Below, piece after piece: positions 44,074 to 54,948 of a stretch of 64,000 bases of DNA. A model generated the notes under the pieces. That model saw nothing but the letters and a program-made list of their open reading frames with translations, did not search any database and was not told the origin of the DNA. Origin of the DNA: Pirellulaceae bacterium (lineage in GTDB: Bacteria; Planctomycetota; Planctomycetia; Pirellulales; Pirellulaceae). The position numbers were made by a program, and so were the translations under genes. How positions within the stretch are numbered: the first letter of the stretch is position 1; the number at the start of each line of letters is the position of its first letter. Where the stretch lies: contig JAHBXT010000004.1 of NCBI GenBank assembly GCA_019636385.1, forward strand, positions 434,001 through 498,000. The letters run 5' to 3'.

Positions 44074-46116
44074 ATGCCAACTATCCGACAACTACCGCCG
44101 AGTCTCGTGAACAAGATCGCCGCTGGCGAGGTGATCGAGCGGCCGGCCAGCGTCGTCAAGGAACTGTTGGAAAACAGTATTGACGCCGGTGCAACCAGCG
44201 TGGAACTGTCCATCGAAGGCGGTGGCATGGAACTGATTAGGCTGAGCGACAACGGCTGCGGCATCACGGCCGACCAAGTGCCACTGGCCTTGGCCAGTCA
44301 TGCCACCAGCAAATTGCAAACAGCCGACGATCTATTCGACGTTCACACTTTGGGTTTCCGCGGCGAAGCGTTGGCGTCGATCGCCGAGGTCAGCCATTTG
44401 ACAATCCGCACGCGAACGGCTGAAACGGACGCGGGCTGCGAGGTCGAAGTTCGTGGCGGACAGACTGGGCAAGCACAACCGGCGGGCTGCCCGGTGGGAA
44501 CGACCATTGAGGTGCGTAACCTGTTTTTTAACACGCCGGTACGCCGCAAATTCTTGAAGACACCACAAACCGAAACCAACCACATTCTCGAAGCGTTCAC
44601 GCGGATCGCGTTGGCCTTCCCGCAGGTGCAGATGAAACTGCTGACCGGTGCGCGAGTCACACTCGACCTGCCCGCCACCGATTCCTGGAAGCAGCGGATC
44701 GGCGAATTTTTTGGCGACGAAATTGCTGACAATTTGATTGCCGTGGACAATCAGCAGGACGAGATTCAACTGGCTGGCTACGTTGCCGATCCAGCTGTCA
44801 GTCGCAGTAATAATCGCATGCAGTATCTATTCCTCAATGGTCGCTACATCCGCGATCGCTCATTGCAACATGCACTCGGCGAAGCCTATCGCGGACTGCT
44901 GATGACTGGACGCTTCCCCGTCTGCTTTTTGCGACTAGAGATGCCAGCGCATCTGGTAGACGTGAATGTCCATCCTACCAAGATGGAAGTCCGCTTCCTG
45001 GAAGGCGGCAAACTGTACAGTCAGCTACTGCAAACGCTGCGTCATCAATTCTTGACCACCGACCTAACGGCTCGTGCCCGTCACGTCCCCGGTCCACTGC
45101 CGCTGGGCTTGAGAGATGCCGCACAGTCCAGCGGTAACTCAGCGCAGCCGAGCACCGTCGTCATCGACCATAACGACGAGGCGCGTTGGCAAGCCCACAG
45201 CCAACGGATGACGAGCGTAGCCCCAGCGGCTGGTGGCCTGAACTTGCCAACACCCGTTCCGCCCTTCCGCCCGTTCAGTCAGTCCGCATCCTTCCCTTCC
45301 GGCCCCACTGCCGCGCACCATCTGCCAACAGGTCACACCGCTAACGACTGGACTCCTGCGTCCGTTCCAACTGAATCCGTCTTCGCGGACGGGCTACCAT
45401 TAGCAGCGACCAAGTCACGGCCTGACAGCTCACTTCCTAGTGGTCCGCTGCCTGACGACTTCGCGTCCTCTCAGGCTCCACCTGACATTGTCAACAGAGA
45501 TCGACCTGCGGAGCACGCTTTCGAATCAGCCGCTCCACCGCAGCCCAGTCATCTTGGGATTCAAATCCACAATCGCTATTTGATCACGCAAGACGATCAC
45601 GGCATGGTTGTCGTGGACCAGCACGCCCTGCACGAGCGCATTTTGTACGAACAACTACGACAGCGGATCGACAATTCCAACTTAGAGAGTCAACAACTGC
45701 TGATGCCCGAGCCCGTCGACTTGACTCCGGTCGAAGCGGCGGCAGCCATTGAATTCCGTGAAGTGCTTGGCAAGATCGGCATTCAGGTCGAACCTTTTGG
45801 GGGCGACACAATTTTGCTGACCAGTTATCCCGCCATGTTGGCCAACATGCGTCCCGCCGAAGTATTGCGACAGGTCTTGGAGCCGTTGATGTCTGGCGGG
45901 CAGCAACCCTGCGCCCGCGATGTGCTCGATGAACTTCTTCACATGCTCGCCTGCAAAGCCGCAATTAAAGCTGGCGACCGATTGACTGCCGACGAGGTCA
46001 CCGCCTTGTTAGAGCAACGCTATCACTACCAAGACACACACCACTGTCCCCACGGCCGCCCCACCGCCCTGTTCTTCAGCCGCCAGCAACTCGACAAAAT
46101 GTTCAAACGCACTTAG
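44074..46116 (+). CDS. mutL: DNA mismatch repair protein MutL
   Basis: The 680-residue protein has the GHKL ATPase motifs NKIAAGEVIERPASVVKELL, SDNGCGI, TLGFRGEALASIAEVS and the VDVNVHPTKMEVRF segment. A long Pro/Ser-rich linker (about 335-490) follows. The C-terminal domain carries the endonuclease motif DQHALHERILYE (DQHAx2Ex4E), with ACKAAIKAGD and CPHGRPT. It is thus a nicking-type MutL, as in bacteria without MutH. An ATG at 44074 is used; an earlier TTG at 44050 is unlikely. The next gene begins 13 bases after its stop. mutS is not in this window. Confidence 0.96.
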   Translation: MPTIRQLPPSLVNKIAAGEVIERPASVVKELLENSIDAGATSVELSIEGGGMELIRLSDNGCGITADQVPLALASHATSKLQTADDLFDVHTLGFRGEALASIAEVSHLTIRTRTAETDAGCEVEVRGGQTGQAQPAGCPVGTTIEVRNLFFNTPVRRKFLKTPQTETNHILEAFTRIALAFPQVQMKLLTGARVTLDLPATDSWKQRIGEFFGDEIADNLIAVDNQQDEIQLAGYVADPAVSRSNNRMQYLFLNGRYIRDRSLQHALGEAYRGLLMTGRFPVCFLRLEMPAHLVDVNVHPTKMEVRFLEGGKLYSQLLQTLRHQFLTTDLTARARHVPGPLPLGLRDAAQSSGNSAQPSTVVIDHNDEARWQAHSQRMTSVAPAAGGLNLPTPVPPFRPFSQSASFPSGPTAAHHLPTGHTANDWTPASVPTESVFADGLPLAATKSRPDSSLPSGPLPDDFASSQAPPDIVNRDRPAEHAFESAAPPQPSHLGIQIHNRYLITQDDHGMVVVDQHALHERILYEQLRQRIDNSNLESQQLLMPEPVDLTPVEAAAAIEFREVLGKIGIQVEPFGGDTILLTSYPAMLANMRPAEVLRQVLEPLMSGGQQPCARDVLDELLHMLACKAAIKAGDRLTADEVTALLEQRYHYQDTHHCPHGRPTALFFSRQQLDKMFKRT

Positions 46117-46129
46117 CTGAGTTTCAAAA

Positions 46130-47050
46130 ATGAATCCACCAGATCTCTTGCGGGGCGCTTCAATAATACCACCAGTGAAATTGCCGTTCATTCTTTCAGG
46201 GCTGCTGTTGATGACACTACTGTCACAGGCTGTAGCCCAGAATCAACAAACGAACATTCCGTATACGGATTCTGCCCAAGAGCAGCAGGTGCTGGATGTG
46301 TATTGGCCCCAAGGCGCTCGCCGTCTGCCAGTGATATTCTGGATTCATGGCGGAGGTTGGCAAAGTGGCGACAAGGGCGATGTACACATTAAGCCTCAAG
46401 TGTTTTGTGAGCGCGGACATGTGTTTGTGTCGACTAATTATCGACTGTTGCCACAAGTCGATATGGGCGAGCTGATTCGTGATGTGGCACTAGCCCTTGG
46501 CTGGGTGCATCGAAATATTGAACGCTATGGTGGCGATCCGCAACACATCATCGTGATGGGGCATTCTGCAGGAGCACAGTTGGCGGCACTGATGTGCATT
46601 GATCAGCGGTACTTGGGTGAAGTCCAGGTTCCCATGCAGGTACTCACAGGCTGTGTGCCTATAGACGGCGACACGTTTGACTTGCCACCCATCATTATGA
46701 CGGCTGAATTCCGCGCGTTGGTCTATGGCCAGCCGCAACCAACTTTTGGCCACCGGCAGAAGTTCGGTAACGACCCCCAGAAGCACGTTGACTTCTCAGC
46801 GGTCACGCACATTGCACGAGGCAAGTCGATTCCGCCGTTTCTGATTCTGTGTGTGGCCGGCCATCCCGACACGACCGCCCAAGCTCAGCGACTACATGGC
46901 GCCTTGCGGGCTGCTGACGTCGACTCCACCGTCTTGGCTGCCCCCGAAACGACACATCGACAACTCAATGCCAACCTGGGGACGGAAGGTGATTTGGCAA
47001 CGCAGGAGCTGTTTAAATTTTTGGATTCGCTGAGACAGAAGCAACGCTGA
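46130..47050 (+). CDS. Exported alpha/beta-hydrolase esterase
   Basis: This 306-residue protein has an N-terminal signal peptide (about 1-36, cut after AVAQ). The alpha/beta-hydrolase fold of the HSL/BD-FAE carboxylesterase group follows: FWIHGGGWQSGDK (oxyanion HGGGW), TNYRLLPQ, and the nucleophile elbow in VMGHSAGAQLAALM (Ser near residue 145). His in the C-terminal ETTHRQLN is the likely catalytic base, and Asp in AGHPDTTAQ the acid. It probably hydrolyses a small ester outside the cytoplasm. It lies 13 bases after mutL, so it may be read on the same message, but a role in repair is not implied. Confidence 0.88.
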   Translation: MNPPDLLRGASIIPPVKLPFILSGLLLMTLLSQAVAQNQQTNIPYTDSAQEQQVLDVYWPQGARRLPVIFWIHGGGWQSGDKGDVHIKPQVFCERGHVFVSTNYRLLPQVDMGELIRDVALALGWVHRNIERYGGDPQHIIVMGHSAGAQLAALMCIDQRYLGEVQVPMQVLTGCVPIDGDTFDLPPIIMTAEFRALVYGQPQPTFGHRQKFGNDPQKHVDFSAVTHIARGKSIPPFLILCVAGHPDTTAQAQRLHGALRAADVDSTVLAAPETTHRQLNANLGTEGDLATQELFKFLDSLRQKQR

Positions 47051-47147
47051 ACCACTGGCGCAGCGCCCAACGCGCACGTTCACCACTGGCAGTGGGATGG
47101 AGTGCTGGGGGGATGAAAGTCAGGTACGTGCCCCGAAAGGCAAGCAA

Positions 47148-47408
47148 TTAAGCGAGGCCTCGGCGCTGGATGTGCTCTTGGATTACTTGTCGGTATTCGT
47201 CGATGTCGATGTCGCGCTCACAGCAGACTAACATCAGCGCTCCATCGACTCGAAAATTGCCGTCCCACTGGATGACCTGCTCGTCAGTCCAGTCGCTACG
47301 GTACTCCCGCAGTCGCTCGTCGCTCATTCGGCCAAAGTAGGCTCGTATCGAAATGTCGGTTTCGTCGGGTGCACGGTCTAACGGCATTTCTAAACTGGCG
47401 TCATTCAT
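47148..47408 (-). CDS. Small acidic protein of unknown function, downstream of cytochrome gene
   Basis: An 86-residue protein without signal peptide or membrane segment: MNDASLEMPLDRAPDETDIS, then YFGRMSDERLREYRSDWTDEQV, then CCERDIDIDEYRQVIQEHI. Its Cys pair lies near residue 60. It has a strong GGAGG site before the ATG at 47408 and begins 21 bases after the stop of the multiheme cytochrome gene, so the two are co-transcribed. The family is not recognised. Confidence 0.65.
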   Translation of the reverse strand: MNDASLEMPLDRAPDETDISIRAYFGRMSDERLREYRSDWTDEQVIQWDGNFRVDGALMLVCCERDIDIDEYRQVIQEHIQRRGLA

Positions 47409-47429
47409 GTTGGCCTCCAAGGAATAAAC

Positions 47430-48440
47430 TTAATAGTCACAGATAGTATTTCGGGTGTTTCGTCGATCGTATTGTCGAACCGCTTCGACTAATTGGCTGT
47501 TGTCAGAACCTGAAACGTGGCAGGCACTGCAAATAGCGCTGTCCTTCAACTCCATGTGCCGGTCGGATTGTTTGCCATGCACGCTGTGGCAGTCGATGCA
47601 CGAGGGCTCTTCAGCACCACTACCGACCAAGCGGCCACTGACATAGATATGTTGCTGCATAGCTGGTAGCGCAGCAATCGCCGAGTCGGATAAATCCACT
47701 TGAAAATCGCGAAATAGGTTATCGCCGGGCACGAACGCATTGGGATACGGCAGATCCGTGGTCTGGGACTTGCCGCCACGTAGATGGCATGAACAGCAGA
47801 TGGAATTGACAACCAACGGGTCTTGCGGATGCCCCGACAGCAGTACTTTAGAAATGTCGCCGGTATGTTCCAAAACCACTTCGCCGTGGCAGGCAAAGCA
47901 GTCCAATGAAGTGGCCGCGAAAGTCTGTTGCTGAGAATCGACCGCCGTCGTATGGCAGCCGATACAGCGCTGGCCAAACCGCTTGCCATCCCAATGGACA
48001 TTTTCCTCATGGATCAGATGCCCCTCAGGGTTGAGGCCAGCTGACAACATCTCCAACTGACCATAAGCACCAGAGCGTCGCAGGAATCGTACCAGACGAT
48101 CTGCTCCCAACACAAAATCTACTTGCCCAGCCGCCTGTGGTTCACGCGCTGCCAGCGACTGTATTTCCGCTGGCACTGAATCAGCGAGACGCATGGTCGT
48201 CTGATGTGGATTTTGAGGCCAAGTGATTCCAATACTGCGATGACAAAATAGGCATTCATCGCCAGTGATATAGTCAGGGGTCGGGCGACCAATGTGATCG
48301 CTGCCCCAGTGGACGAGTTGGCTGCTCAAGTCGGCTGACTGAACGTGAGGCTCGTCTGCCGCGGACTGGCCGCAGCCTAGACTCCAGAACGTAGCCCAGC
48401 AGCAGGCAACCCAACAGCAAGAGACTTCAACGACTCGCAT
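47430..48440 (-). CDS. Exported hexaheme c-type cytochrome
   Basis: The 336-residue protein has six CxxCH heme-binding motifs: residues 63-67, 159-163, 181-185, 215-219, 281-285 and 304-308. A signal sequence with SLGCGQS near residue 22 could be a lipoprotein or ordinary signal. The arrangement recalls tetraheme/octaheme cytochromes of the c554/NrfB-like group, but no close family is named. It should carry electrons in the periplasm. It starts 42 bases after the amidohydrolase gene and is followed by a small protein gene, all minus strand. The neighbouring PQQ-type protein and the copper/heme protein could be its partners. Confidence 0.88.
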   Translation of the reverse strand: MRVVEVSCCWVACCWATFWSLGCGQSAADEPHVQSADLSSQLVHWGSDHIGRPTPDYITGDECLFCHRSIGITWPQNPHQTTMRLADSVPAEIQSLAAREPQAAGQVDFVLGADRLVRFLRRSGAYGQLEMLSAGLNPEGHLIHEENVHWDGKRFGQRCIGCHTTAVDSQQQTFAATSLDCFACHGEVVLEHTGDISKVLLSGHPQDPLVVNSICCSCHLRGGKSQTTDLPYPNAFVPGDNLFRDFQVDLSDSAIAALPAMQQHIYVSGRLVGSGAEEPSCIDCHSVHGKQSDRHMELKDSAICSACHVSGSDNSQLVEAVRQYDRRNTRNTICDY

Positions 48441-48482
48441 GGCAAACGTGACAAACCTAGCTACCCATTCGCATAACGGCAG

Positions 48483-49991
48483 TCACACATCGGCGCGAAC
48501 CCAGCCGGCAGCTGCGTTATCGCGCTGGCCGCCCCTGTCCAAATACGCGGTCTTAATGCGACTGAGCGTATCGGCAGGCAGCGCCTTGAGCTGCTGGTTG
48601 ACGTCGAAGTTGTAAATCTTGGCGGCATTAAGTCCAAAAATCTTGGCCTTGTCTTCTTTGGTCAACTTCTGGTAGCCGAACTTCTCACACAGCTTGTCGC
48701 TGATTTGGAAGCGCTTCATGGCATCGATGACCCACTGTGGAGCCCCCCACCATAGACAGTCGGTTCCCCAGATGACGTGGTCACTACCGAAATACTTGAC
48801 GTTCTTGCCGATCAAATGCTGGCACATTTCGGGATGCGAAACCGCCAAGACTCCGAACGACGACCCTATCTCCGGATAGACATTGTTCAAATCTGGATTG
48901 CGCTGTTTGATTTTCATTAGGTCTGCGTGCCAGGCAAAATCGCCTGATTCGGGATCATAAAAGCCCTCTTCGTTGAACTGCGGCTCGTTGGGTCCATGCT
49001 TGAGCGCAGAATGGTAGACGATGAAGCTGATATCAGGATGGTCCTTAGCGGCCTTCTCGATATCACCTGGATGCGCAAAATGGCCCAGCGTCCGCGACTG
49101 CGCGGCAAATCCCTTGTGAACGCTGAAAATCTTGAGCCCCAGTTCCTTGGATTTCTCGAAAAACGGATATGCCACGGCTTCGTCGTCCATGCGGAAGCCG
49201 TTACCGCTGCGCCCGGGATCAGTGTGGCAATACCATTTCCAACTGTCGATTCCGTATTTCTTGACTTCCCGCTCCATCTGTTCGAAGAGAGCTGGGAAAT
49301 CTGGCTTGTTAGCCTCTTTATCCCAGTAGTGATTAGGCGCGCAATTTCCTTGGCAGAAGGCGCGGCGACCACCTGCCAGTTCATTGATATCCTTCTTGCG
49401 CTGGGACATCAACCAACTGGGCAATATACCGCCGCCACGACCTCGACCTTCGACCTCGACGCCCTCATGTTTCTTGTTGGTTTCCTTGCCGGGAACGCCC
49501 GAGATGACCGCGATACTGGTCTCGCTGTCGAAGTAAATTTCTTTGACAAAGTTGGCAAAACTGTAGGCATCTGGCGTCTCTTTCAGGTCAAAGCCCATGT
49601 TCTTGACGAATTCCATATTGCGGAATCCGATGGCGATGCCGTCGGTAAAGTGGGTTTGCACATCCATGATGAAATACTCACCCTTGGGAAACTTTTCCTC
49701 GGTAGCTTCCGGTTCGACCGTTTCGGCCGCTTCGACTTCCCAATTCGGACCAAATACCATGTTGGACGCGACGAAGGCGGTGGCCATGCCCATCGACGTA
49801 CGCATGTAATCGCGACGCGACATGCCGACGCGTTTGGCATTCTTCTCGGACAACTCGCCAATCAACGATTCCCACTGCTTTTGTTGCTGGGATTGAGGTC
49901 GCGGTATGAACTCTTCGTTGGACACAGGCTGCGTTGGAATCGGCGAGTCGACACCTTGCTGTTGGTCGCGTTGCCACTTGGGAACCCACAT
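48483..49991 (-). CDS. Tat-exported amidohydrolase-family protein
   Basis: The 502-residue protein has a long N-terminal extension and then SRRDYMRTSMGMATAFVASN (about 58-77), a plausible twin-arginine signal lying unusually far from the start. The rest fits the amidohydrolase-2 TIM barrel (PF04909): YFIMDVQTHF, WYCHTDPGRSG, FSVHKGFA, FIVYHSALKHGP and FGSDHVIWGTDCLWWG. The Asp and His residues there could bind a metal. Related enzymes decarboxylate or hydrolyse aromatic or short organic acids. The substrate is unknown. It is followed by the hexaheme cytochrome gene at 42 bases, and the PQQ-type gene lies 339 bases upstream. Confidence 0.85.
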   Translation of the reverse strand: MWVPKWQRDQQQGVDSPIPTQPVSNEEFIPRPQSQQQKQWESLIGELSEKNAKRVGMSRRDYMRTSMGMATAFVASNMVFGPNWEVEAAETVEPEATEEKFPKGEYFIMDVQTHFTDGIAIGFRNMEFVKNMGFDLKETPDAYSFANFVKEIYFDSETSIAVISGVPGKETNKKHEGVEVEGRGRGGGILPSWLMSQRKKDINELAGGRRAFCQGNCAPNHYWDKEANKPDFPALFEQMEREVKKYGIDSWKWYCHTDPGRSGNGFRMDDEAVAYPFFEKSKELGLKIFSVHKGFAAQSRTLGHFAHPGDIEKAAKDHPDISFIVYHSALKHGPNEPQFNEEGFYDPESGDFAWHADLMKIKQRNPDLNNVYPEIGSSFGVLAVSHPEMCQHLIGKNVKYFGSDHVIWGTDCLWWGAPQWVIDAMKRFQISDKLCEKFGYQKLTKEDKAKIFGLNAAKIYNFDVNQQLKALPADTLSRIKTAYLDRGGQRDNAAAGWVRADV

Positions 49992-50330
49992 GGAAGTAGT
50001 CCTTGTTTGGAATAGATTGATAGATTGAGATGTTTGAAGGTCTAGGTTGAGCGGCAGTGGTAGGCCGGCGCGAGGTCAATCCAATTACATACGAACGCTC
50101 GGAATCGTCTTTCGCGCATGCATTCGGGTGTAACACCAGGTTGCACTGGCCCAGCTTGTCCCACCCCACAAATCAAAATTGCGCAATCGGTAACTTCGGG
50201 ACGTTGACGTTTGAATCTGTATGATCTGAATGCGAAAACCGTCATTGTACAGGAGTTGATAGGCGTTGTGTGTGGCCTGCTTGACCCTTCTCAGGCAATG
50301 CCAGGCAGCCATTGGCCTGTGGCACATGCC
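49992..50330. other. Intergenic region, 339 bp
   Basis: It lies between two minus-strand genes, the PQQ-type propeller and the amidohydrolase. The promoter of the amidohydrolase/cytochrome operon is expected here. Short minus-strand open frames exist, but none has support. No hairpin terminator was found. Confidence 0.4.
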
Positions 50331-52085
50331 CTACTTGGGCAATCCAAAAACTAACAGCTGACCGGTCTTGCTGGTTGGAAATGACATCATGCCGAACAGA
50401 GTGTTTCCCGTACCAACATATACTTTGCCATTGGAAATTGCCGGAGAAGAAAGCACAGGACCAATGGGAATTTCTTTCAGCACTTGGCCGGTTTGTGTAT
50501 CCAAACACACCAGTAAATTGCTGCTGACCGCATTGAAAAATGCCACGCCGCCTGCCAATGAAATTCCGGCCACGACCGGGTCGCCCACATTGGTATACCT
50601 GGGATTTTCAGCAGTGCCGCCCAGCCAAGGAATCTTGGGACGCTCGTGTCTCCAAAACTCTTGCGTCGCATCCAACGAGATCGCTGTGACCCTGCCACCG
50701 GTGGGTATCTGACGGCGCTTCTGTCCTGGAAAATTGTCGATGCCGTTGGTAAAGACGCGCTGACCATCCGTGGCACAGCCTGTCTGCAAGCCTCCGATAG
50801 CACTCGGCAAGGCCAATACTCGTGGATCGGGATGTGGATCATCGTTGGGAGGTTCTTTGTAGAGCGGTGTATGGTGGAGAATCTTGCCGTCGCGCTGATC
50901 TATCACATAGTAGCCACCGTTTTTGCAGCCGACACCAACCACAGGAATTGTCTGCCCATCAACTTGGATCGTATAGATCTTGGGAGTATCCCCAATGGAC
51001 TGGTCTTTGTACATTTTTCGCTCCGCATCCCAGAGCGGCCGCGAGTAATTCCATACATCGCCGGGATTGACTTGGCTGACCCAGCGCTGGGTGCCATCGG
51101 TAGCATCCACTGCGATCACTGCGGCTGAGTGTTCGGTATAGTTGCGCGGATCATCGTCCGTGGGCTTGCGCGGCGAATTGTGAACGTCGGTACCAAAGAA
51201 CACCAAATTGCTTTCAGGATTGAACGAGACGGGACTCCAAACGCTGGATGTCGAGGGGCCGTAATGAAAAGCATGCTCCCCGCGCTCGTCGGTCTCGACA
51301 TAAGGCGGATCGAACCTCTCCGGCTCAGGTCCGACATCGTACTTCCACACAATCCGCCCAGTGTGCTGATGAATGGCAATTACAAAACCGCGACCGTTGC
51401 AACACTCATAATTTCGCATAGCTCCCGCAGCATGCTCAAACGCTCCCCCACCGAAGACCACGGTGTCATGCACCAGCATGGGAGAACCCATCACCGTATT
51501 GGCTTGATGCGCCCCTGGGAAGTTTTTCGCGTGCGAATCGACTGTCCATAATTCCCGACCCGTAACGCGATCCAGGCCGTACATAACACCCGCGACATCA
51601 GCAAAATAGACACCCCCTTCAGTGACCAGCGCAGAAACATAGACGCCGTTTTCAGGGCTGAGATGCCCAATCGAATCATCTAAAAGTCGCTGGCGATTCT
51701 CTCGATGCTGGCTCAGGTCATAGACCCAAGCTATTTCTCCGTTCGGAGCCAGGCAATAGAACTTGGGAAGCGTGGCAGTACCAAAATAGACGAAGCCATC
51801 CACCACAGATGGTGTTGCATGGATTACACCACAGACCTCCGTATCACGCTCGGCGGGAAACTTCCAGTGCAACTCGAGCTGCTCGACGGACTGGCGATTG
51901 AGCTGCTTCTCGTGGTCGTTCAGACGCCAGCCATTATTACTGTAGTTGTAGCTCGCCCAATCTCCCGGCTGAATGGGTTTTGCGGCAAGCCGCATATTTG
52001 CCGCATCTTGAATTTGCGATCTGGCTGATGTTCCAAACGCCAAGAAGATCGGAACGCACATAGCAACAGCAGCCAAGAGCTTCAT
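50331..52085 (-). CDS. Exported PQQ-dehydrogenase-like beta-propeller protein
   Basis: The 584-residue protein has a signal peptide (about 1-23). A quinoprotein-type eight-bladed propeller follows, with WASYNYSNNGWRLNDH near 43, repeated tryptophan-docking blades such as GLDRVTGRELWTVDS, and PGDVWNYSRPLWD. A vicinal Cys pair (228-229, in YECCNGRG) matches the disulfide ring found near the PQQ site of methanol and ethanol dehydrogenases. Such enzymes oxidise alcohols or aldehydes in the periplasm and pass electrons to cytochrome c. Whether PQQ is bound cannot be settled by eye. A GAGG site precedes the ATG. The hexaheme cytochrome gene nearby is a plausible electron acceptor. Confidence 0.82.
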   Translation of the reverse strand: MKLLAAVAMCVPIFLAFGTSARSQIQDAANMRLAAKPIQPGDWASYNYSNNGWRLNDHEKQLNRQSVEQLELHWKFPAERDTEVCGVIHATPSVVDGFVYFGTATLPKFYCLAPNGEIAWVYDLSQHRENRQRLLDDSIGHLSPENGVYVSALVTEGGVYFADVAGVMYGLDRVTGRELWTVDSHAKNFPGAHQANTVMGSPMLVHDTVVFGGGAFEHAAGAMRNYECCNGRGFVIAIHQHTGRIVWKYDVGPEPERFDPPYVETDERGEHAFHYGPSTSSVWSPVSFNPESNLVFFGTDVHNSPRKPTDDDPRNYTEHSAAVIAVDATDGTQRWVSQVNPGDVWNYSRPLWDAERKMYKDQSIGDTPKIYTIQVDGQTIPVVGVGCKNGGYYVIDQRDGKILHHTPLYKEPPNDDPHPDPRVLALPSAIGGLQTGCATDGQRVFTNGIDNFPGQKRRQIPTGGRVTAISLDATQEFWRHERPKIPWLGGTAENPRYTNVGDPVVAGISLAGGVAFFNAVSSNLLVCLDTQTGQVLKEIPIGPVLSSPAISNGKVYVGTGNTLFGMMSFPTSKTGQLLVFGLPK

Positions 52086-52330
52086 CGGGATCCTCGACGT
52101 TGACTAAAAGATTCTTCTATTGTCTATGCGACGTACCTAACAATTCCGTGCCTTGCCGAGACTCGTCTTGAGCATCGAGGTATTCGTATTCGATGAATTC
52201 TTGGGCAACTGTATCTTGCATGGAATACATCCAGCCCGTCAGCAACGGGCTGAATAGTGGTGCTCCAATCAGGCTACGTTCAAGTACGAGTGAATACACA
52301 AGCCAGGGCTTGGTTCATATCAATCAACTC

Positions 52331-54130
<1,800 letters not shown>

Positions 54131-54485
54131 CTTACGACTCCCAAAGTCAGGTGAACAACCTTCCAACCGCTTGCAATGGAGCGCAGAGCACCACAAAGCT
54201 GGTTGCCAACAGCTGTAAGCCTATCCGAAACTGGCTACGCTGCAACACCGAAAAGGTGTGGATTCGTCCTGATTACCGCGCGAATTGCCCCGCAGTCAAC
54301 TCGCCACCAGACGGTCGGCGAGCAGTTGATCTCAACCCTGTGGTTGCGGGCGCGTGCAACCAGGCAGCGAACCGCGACCGCTAGGGCATGCACAAAGAAC
54401 TGACCGGATCCACGGCAGCTGTTCCGGGGTGTCCGCTAAGGCGACAGTTGGCACCAAAATCCATGGAATATCCGAAAACCCACCA

Positions 54486-54513
54486 TTGACATATCGCGAC
54501 ATGACGATATATT
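54486..54513 (+). promoter_or_regulatory. Promoter of the ArsR-family gene with overlapping operator 1
   Basis: TTGACA at 54486-54491 and TATATT at 54508-54513 are spaced by 16 bases and form a good vegetative promoter. The spacer is filled by ATATCG-N8-CGATAT at 54491-54510. Binding there would block RNA polymerase. The start codon of the regulator follows at 54533 with a GAGG site, so autoregulation is predicted. The same half-site pattern recurs at 54901-54920. The rest of the gap 54131-54532 shows no gene. Confidence 0.75.
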
Positions 54514-54532
54514 TGGAGCGTGAGGTGTGAGT

Positions 54533-54877
54533 ATGCAGTCCAAAAAAGGGGTGGTCCAACAGAAGGCAAACAAGCCTTTTGGCAGCGTGGAGTTGTTTGC
54601 TGAGGCGGCTGAGTGTTTGAAGACGCTGGCTCATCCGGTTCGGCTGCGGATGGTGCAGCTTTTGCTCCACGGCCGTTACACCGTGGGGCAACTGGCTGAA
54701 GATTGTCATGTCCCAGACAACGTGGCCTCCGAACATCTGCGGCTGATGCAACGCTGTGGTTTTTTGGCCAGTGACCGCGATGGGCGTCAAGTGTTTTATC
54801 GGATCGCAGAACCGCACTTGGCGAACATACTGGCCTGCGTCGAATCGCGATTCTTGAGTACCAAATCTAGCAGCTAG
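54533..54877 (+). CDS. ArsR-family transcriptional repressor (YgaV/BigR-like)
   Basis: The 114-residue winged-helix protein has CLKTLAHPVRLRMVQLLLHG (28-47), the recognition part VGQLAEDCHVPDNVASEHLRLM, and GRQVFYRIAEPHL. No CxC metal motif of classic ArsR is seen. Four Cys are present: 28, 58, 75 and 102. The last lies in the C-terminal helix (ILACVESRF), where sulfide-sensing BigR/SqrR proteins carry one of their two Cys. A pair 28/102 or similar could form a tetrasulfide-type sensor; that is inference. It is transcribed from a promoter overlapped by a palindrome and followed by a rhodanese gene, the arrangement seen in E. coli ygaVP. A GTG at 54527 is an alternative start. Confidence 0.9.
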   Translation: MQSKKGVVQQKANKPFGSVELFAEAAECLKTLAHPVRLRMVQLLLHGRYTVGQLAEDCHVPDNVASEHLRLMQRCGFLASDRDGRQVFYRIAEPHLANILACVESRFLSTKSSS

Positions 54878-54896
54878 GGATCGCTTTTATTTAACG

Positions 54897-54922
54897 TATA
54901 ATATCGTAATATCGCGATATTA
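54897..54922 (+). promoter_or_regulatory. Promoter -10 and operator 2 before the rhodanese gene
   Basis: A perfect TATAAT lies at 54897-54902; its -35 region (about 54874-54879) is weak. Directly overlapping the expected transcription start is ATATCG-N8-CGATAT at 54901-54920, the same spacing as operator 1. Within it, TAATATCGCGATATTA (54907-54922) is a perfect 16-base palindrome. It therefore looks like the second target of the ArsR-family protein. The downstream start codon at 54949 leaves room for a short leader and an AGGAG site. Confidence 0.75.
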
Positions 54923-54948
54923 TGGCACAAAAACAAGCAGGAGATTCA

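Noticed and set aside
48996..50015. Plus-strand open frame of 339 codons opposite the amidohydrolase
   Set aside because: Antisense of a well-supported gene; no recognised domain.
52117..52299. 60-residue minus-strand open frame between the PQQ-type and the redoxin/copper genes
   Set aside because: Short, no ribosome binding site, no recognisable sequence pattern.
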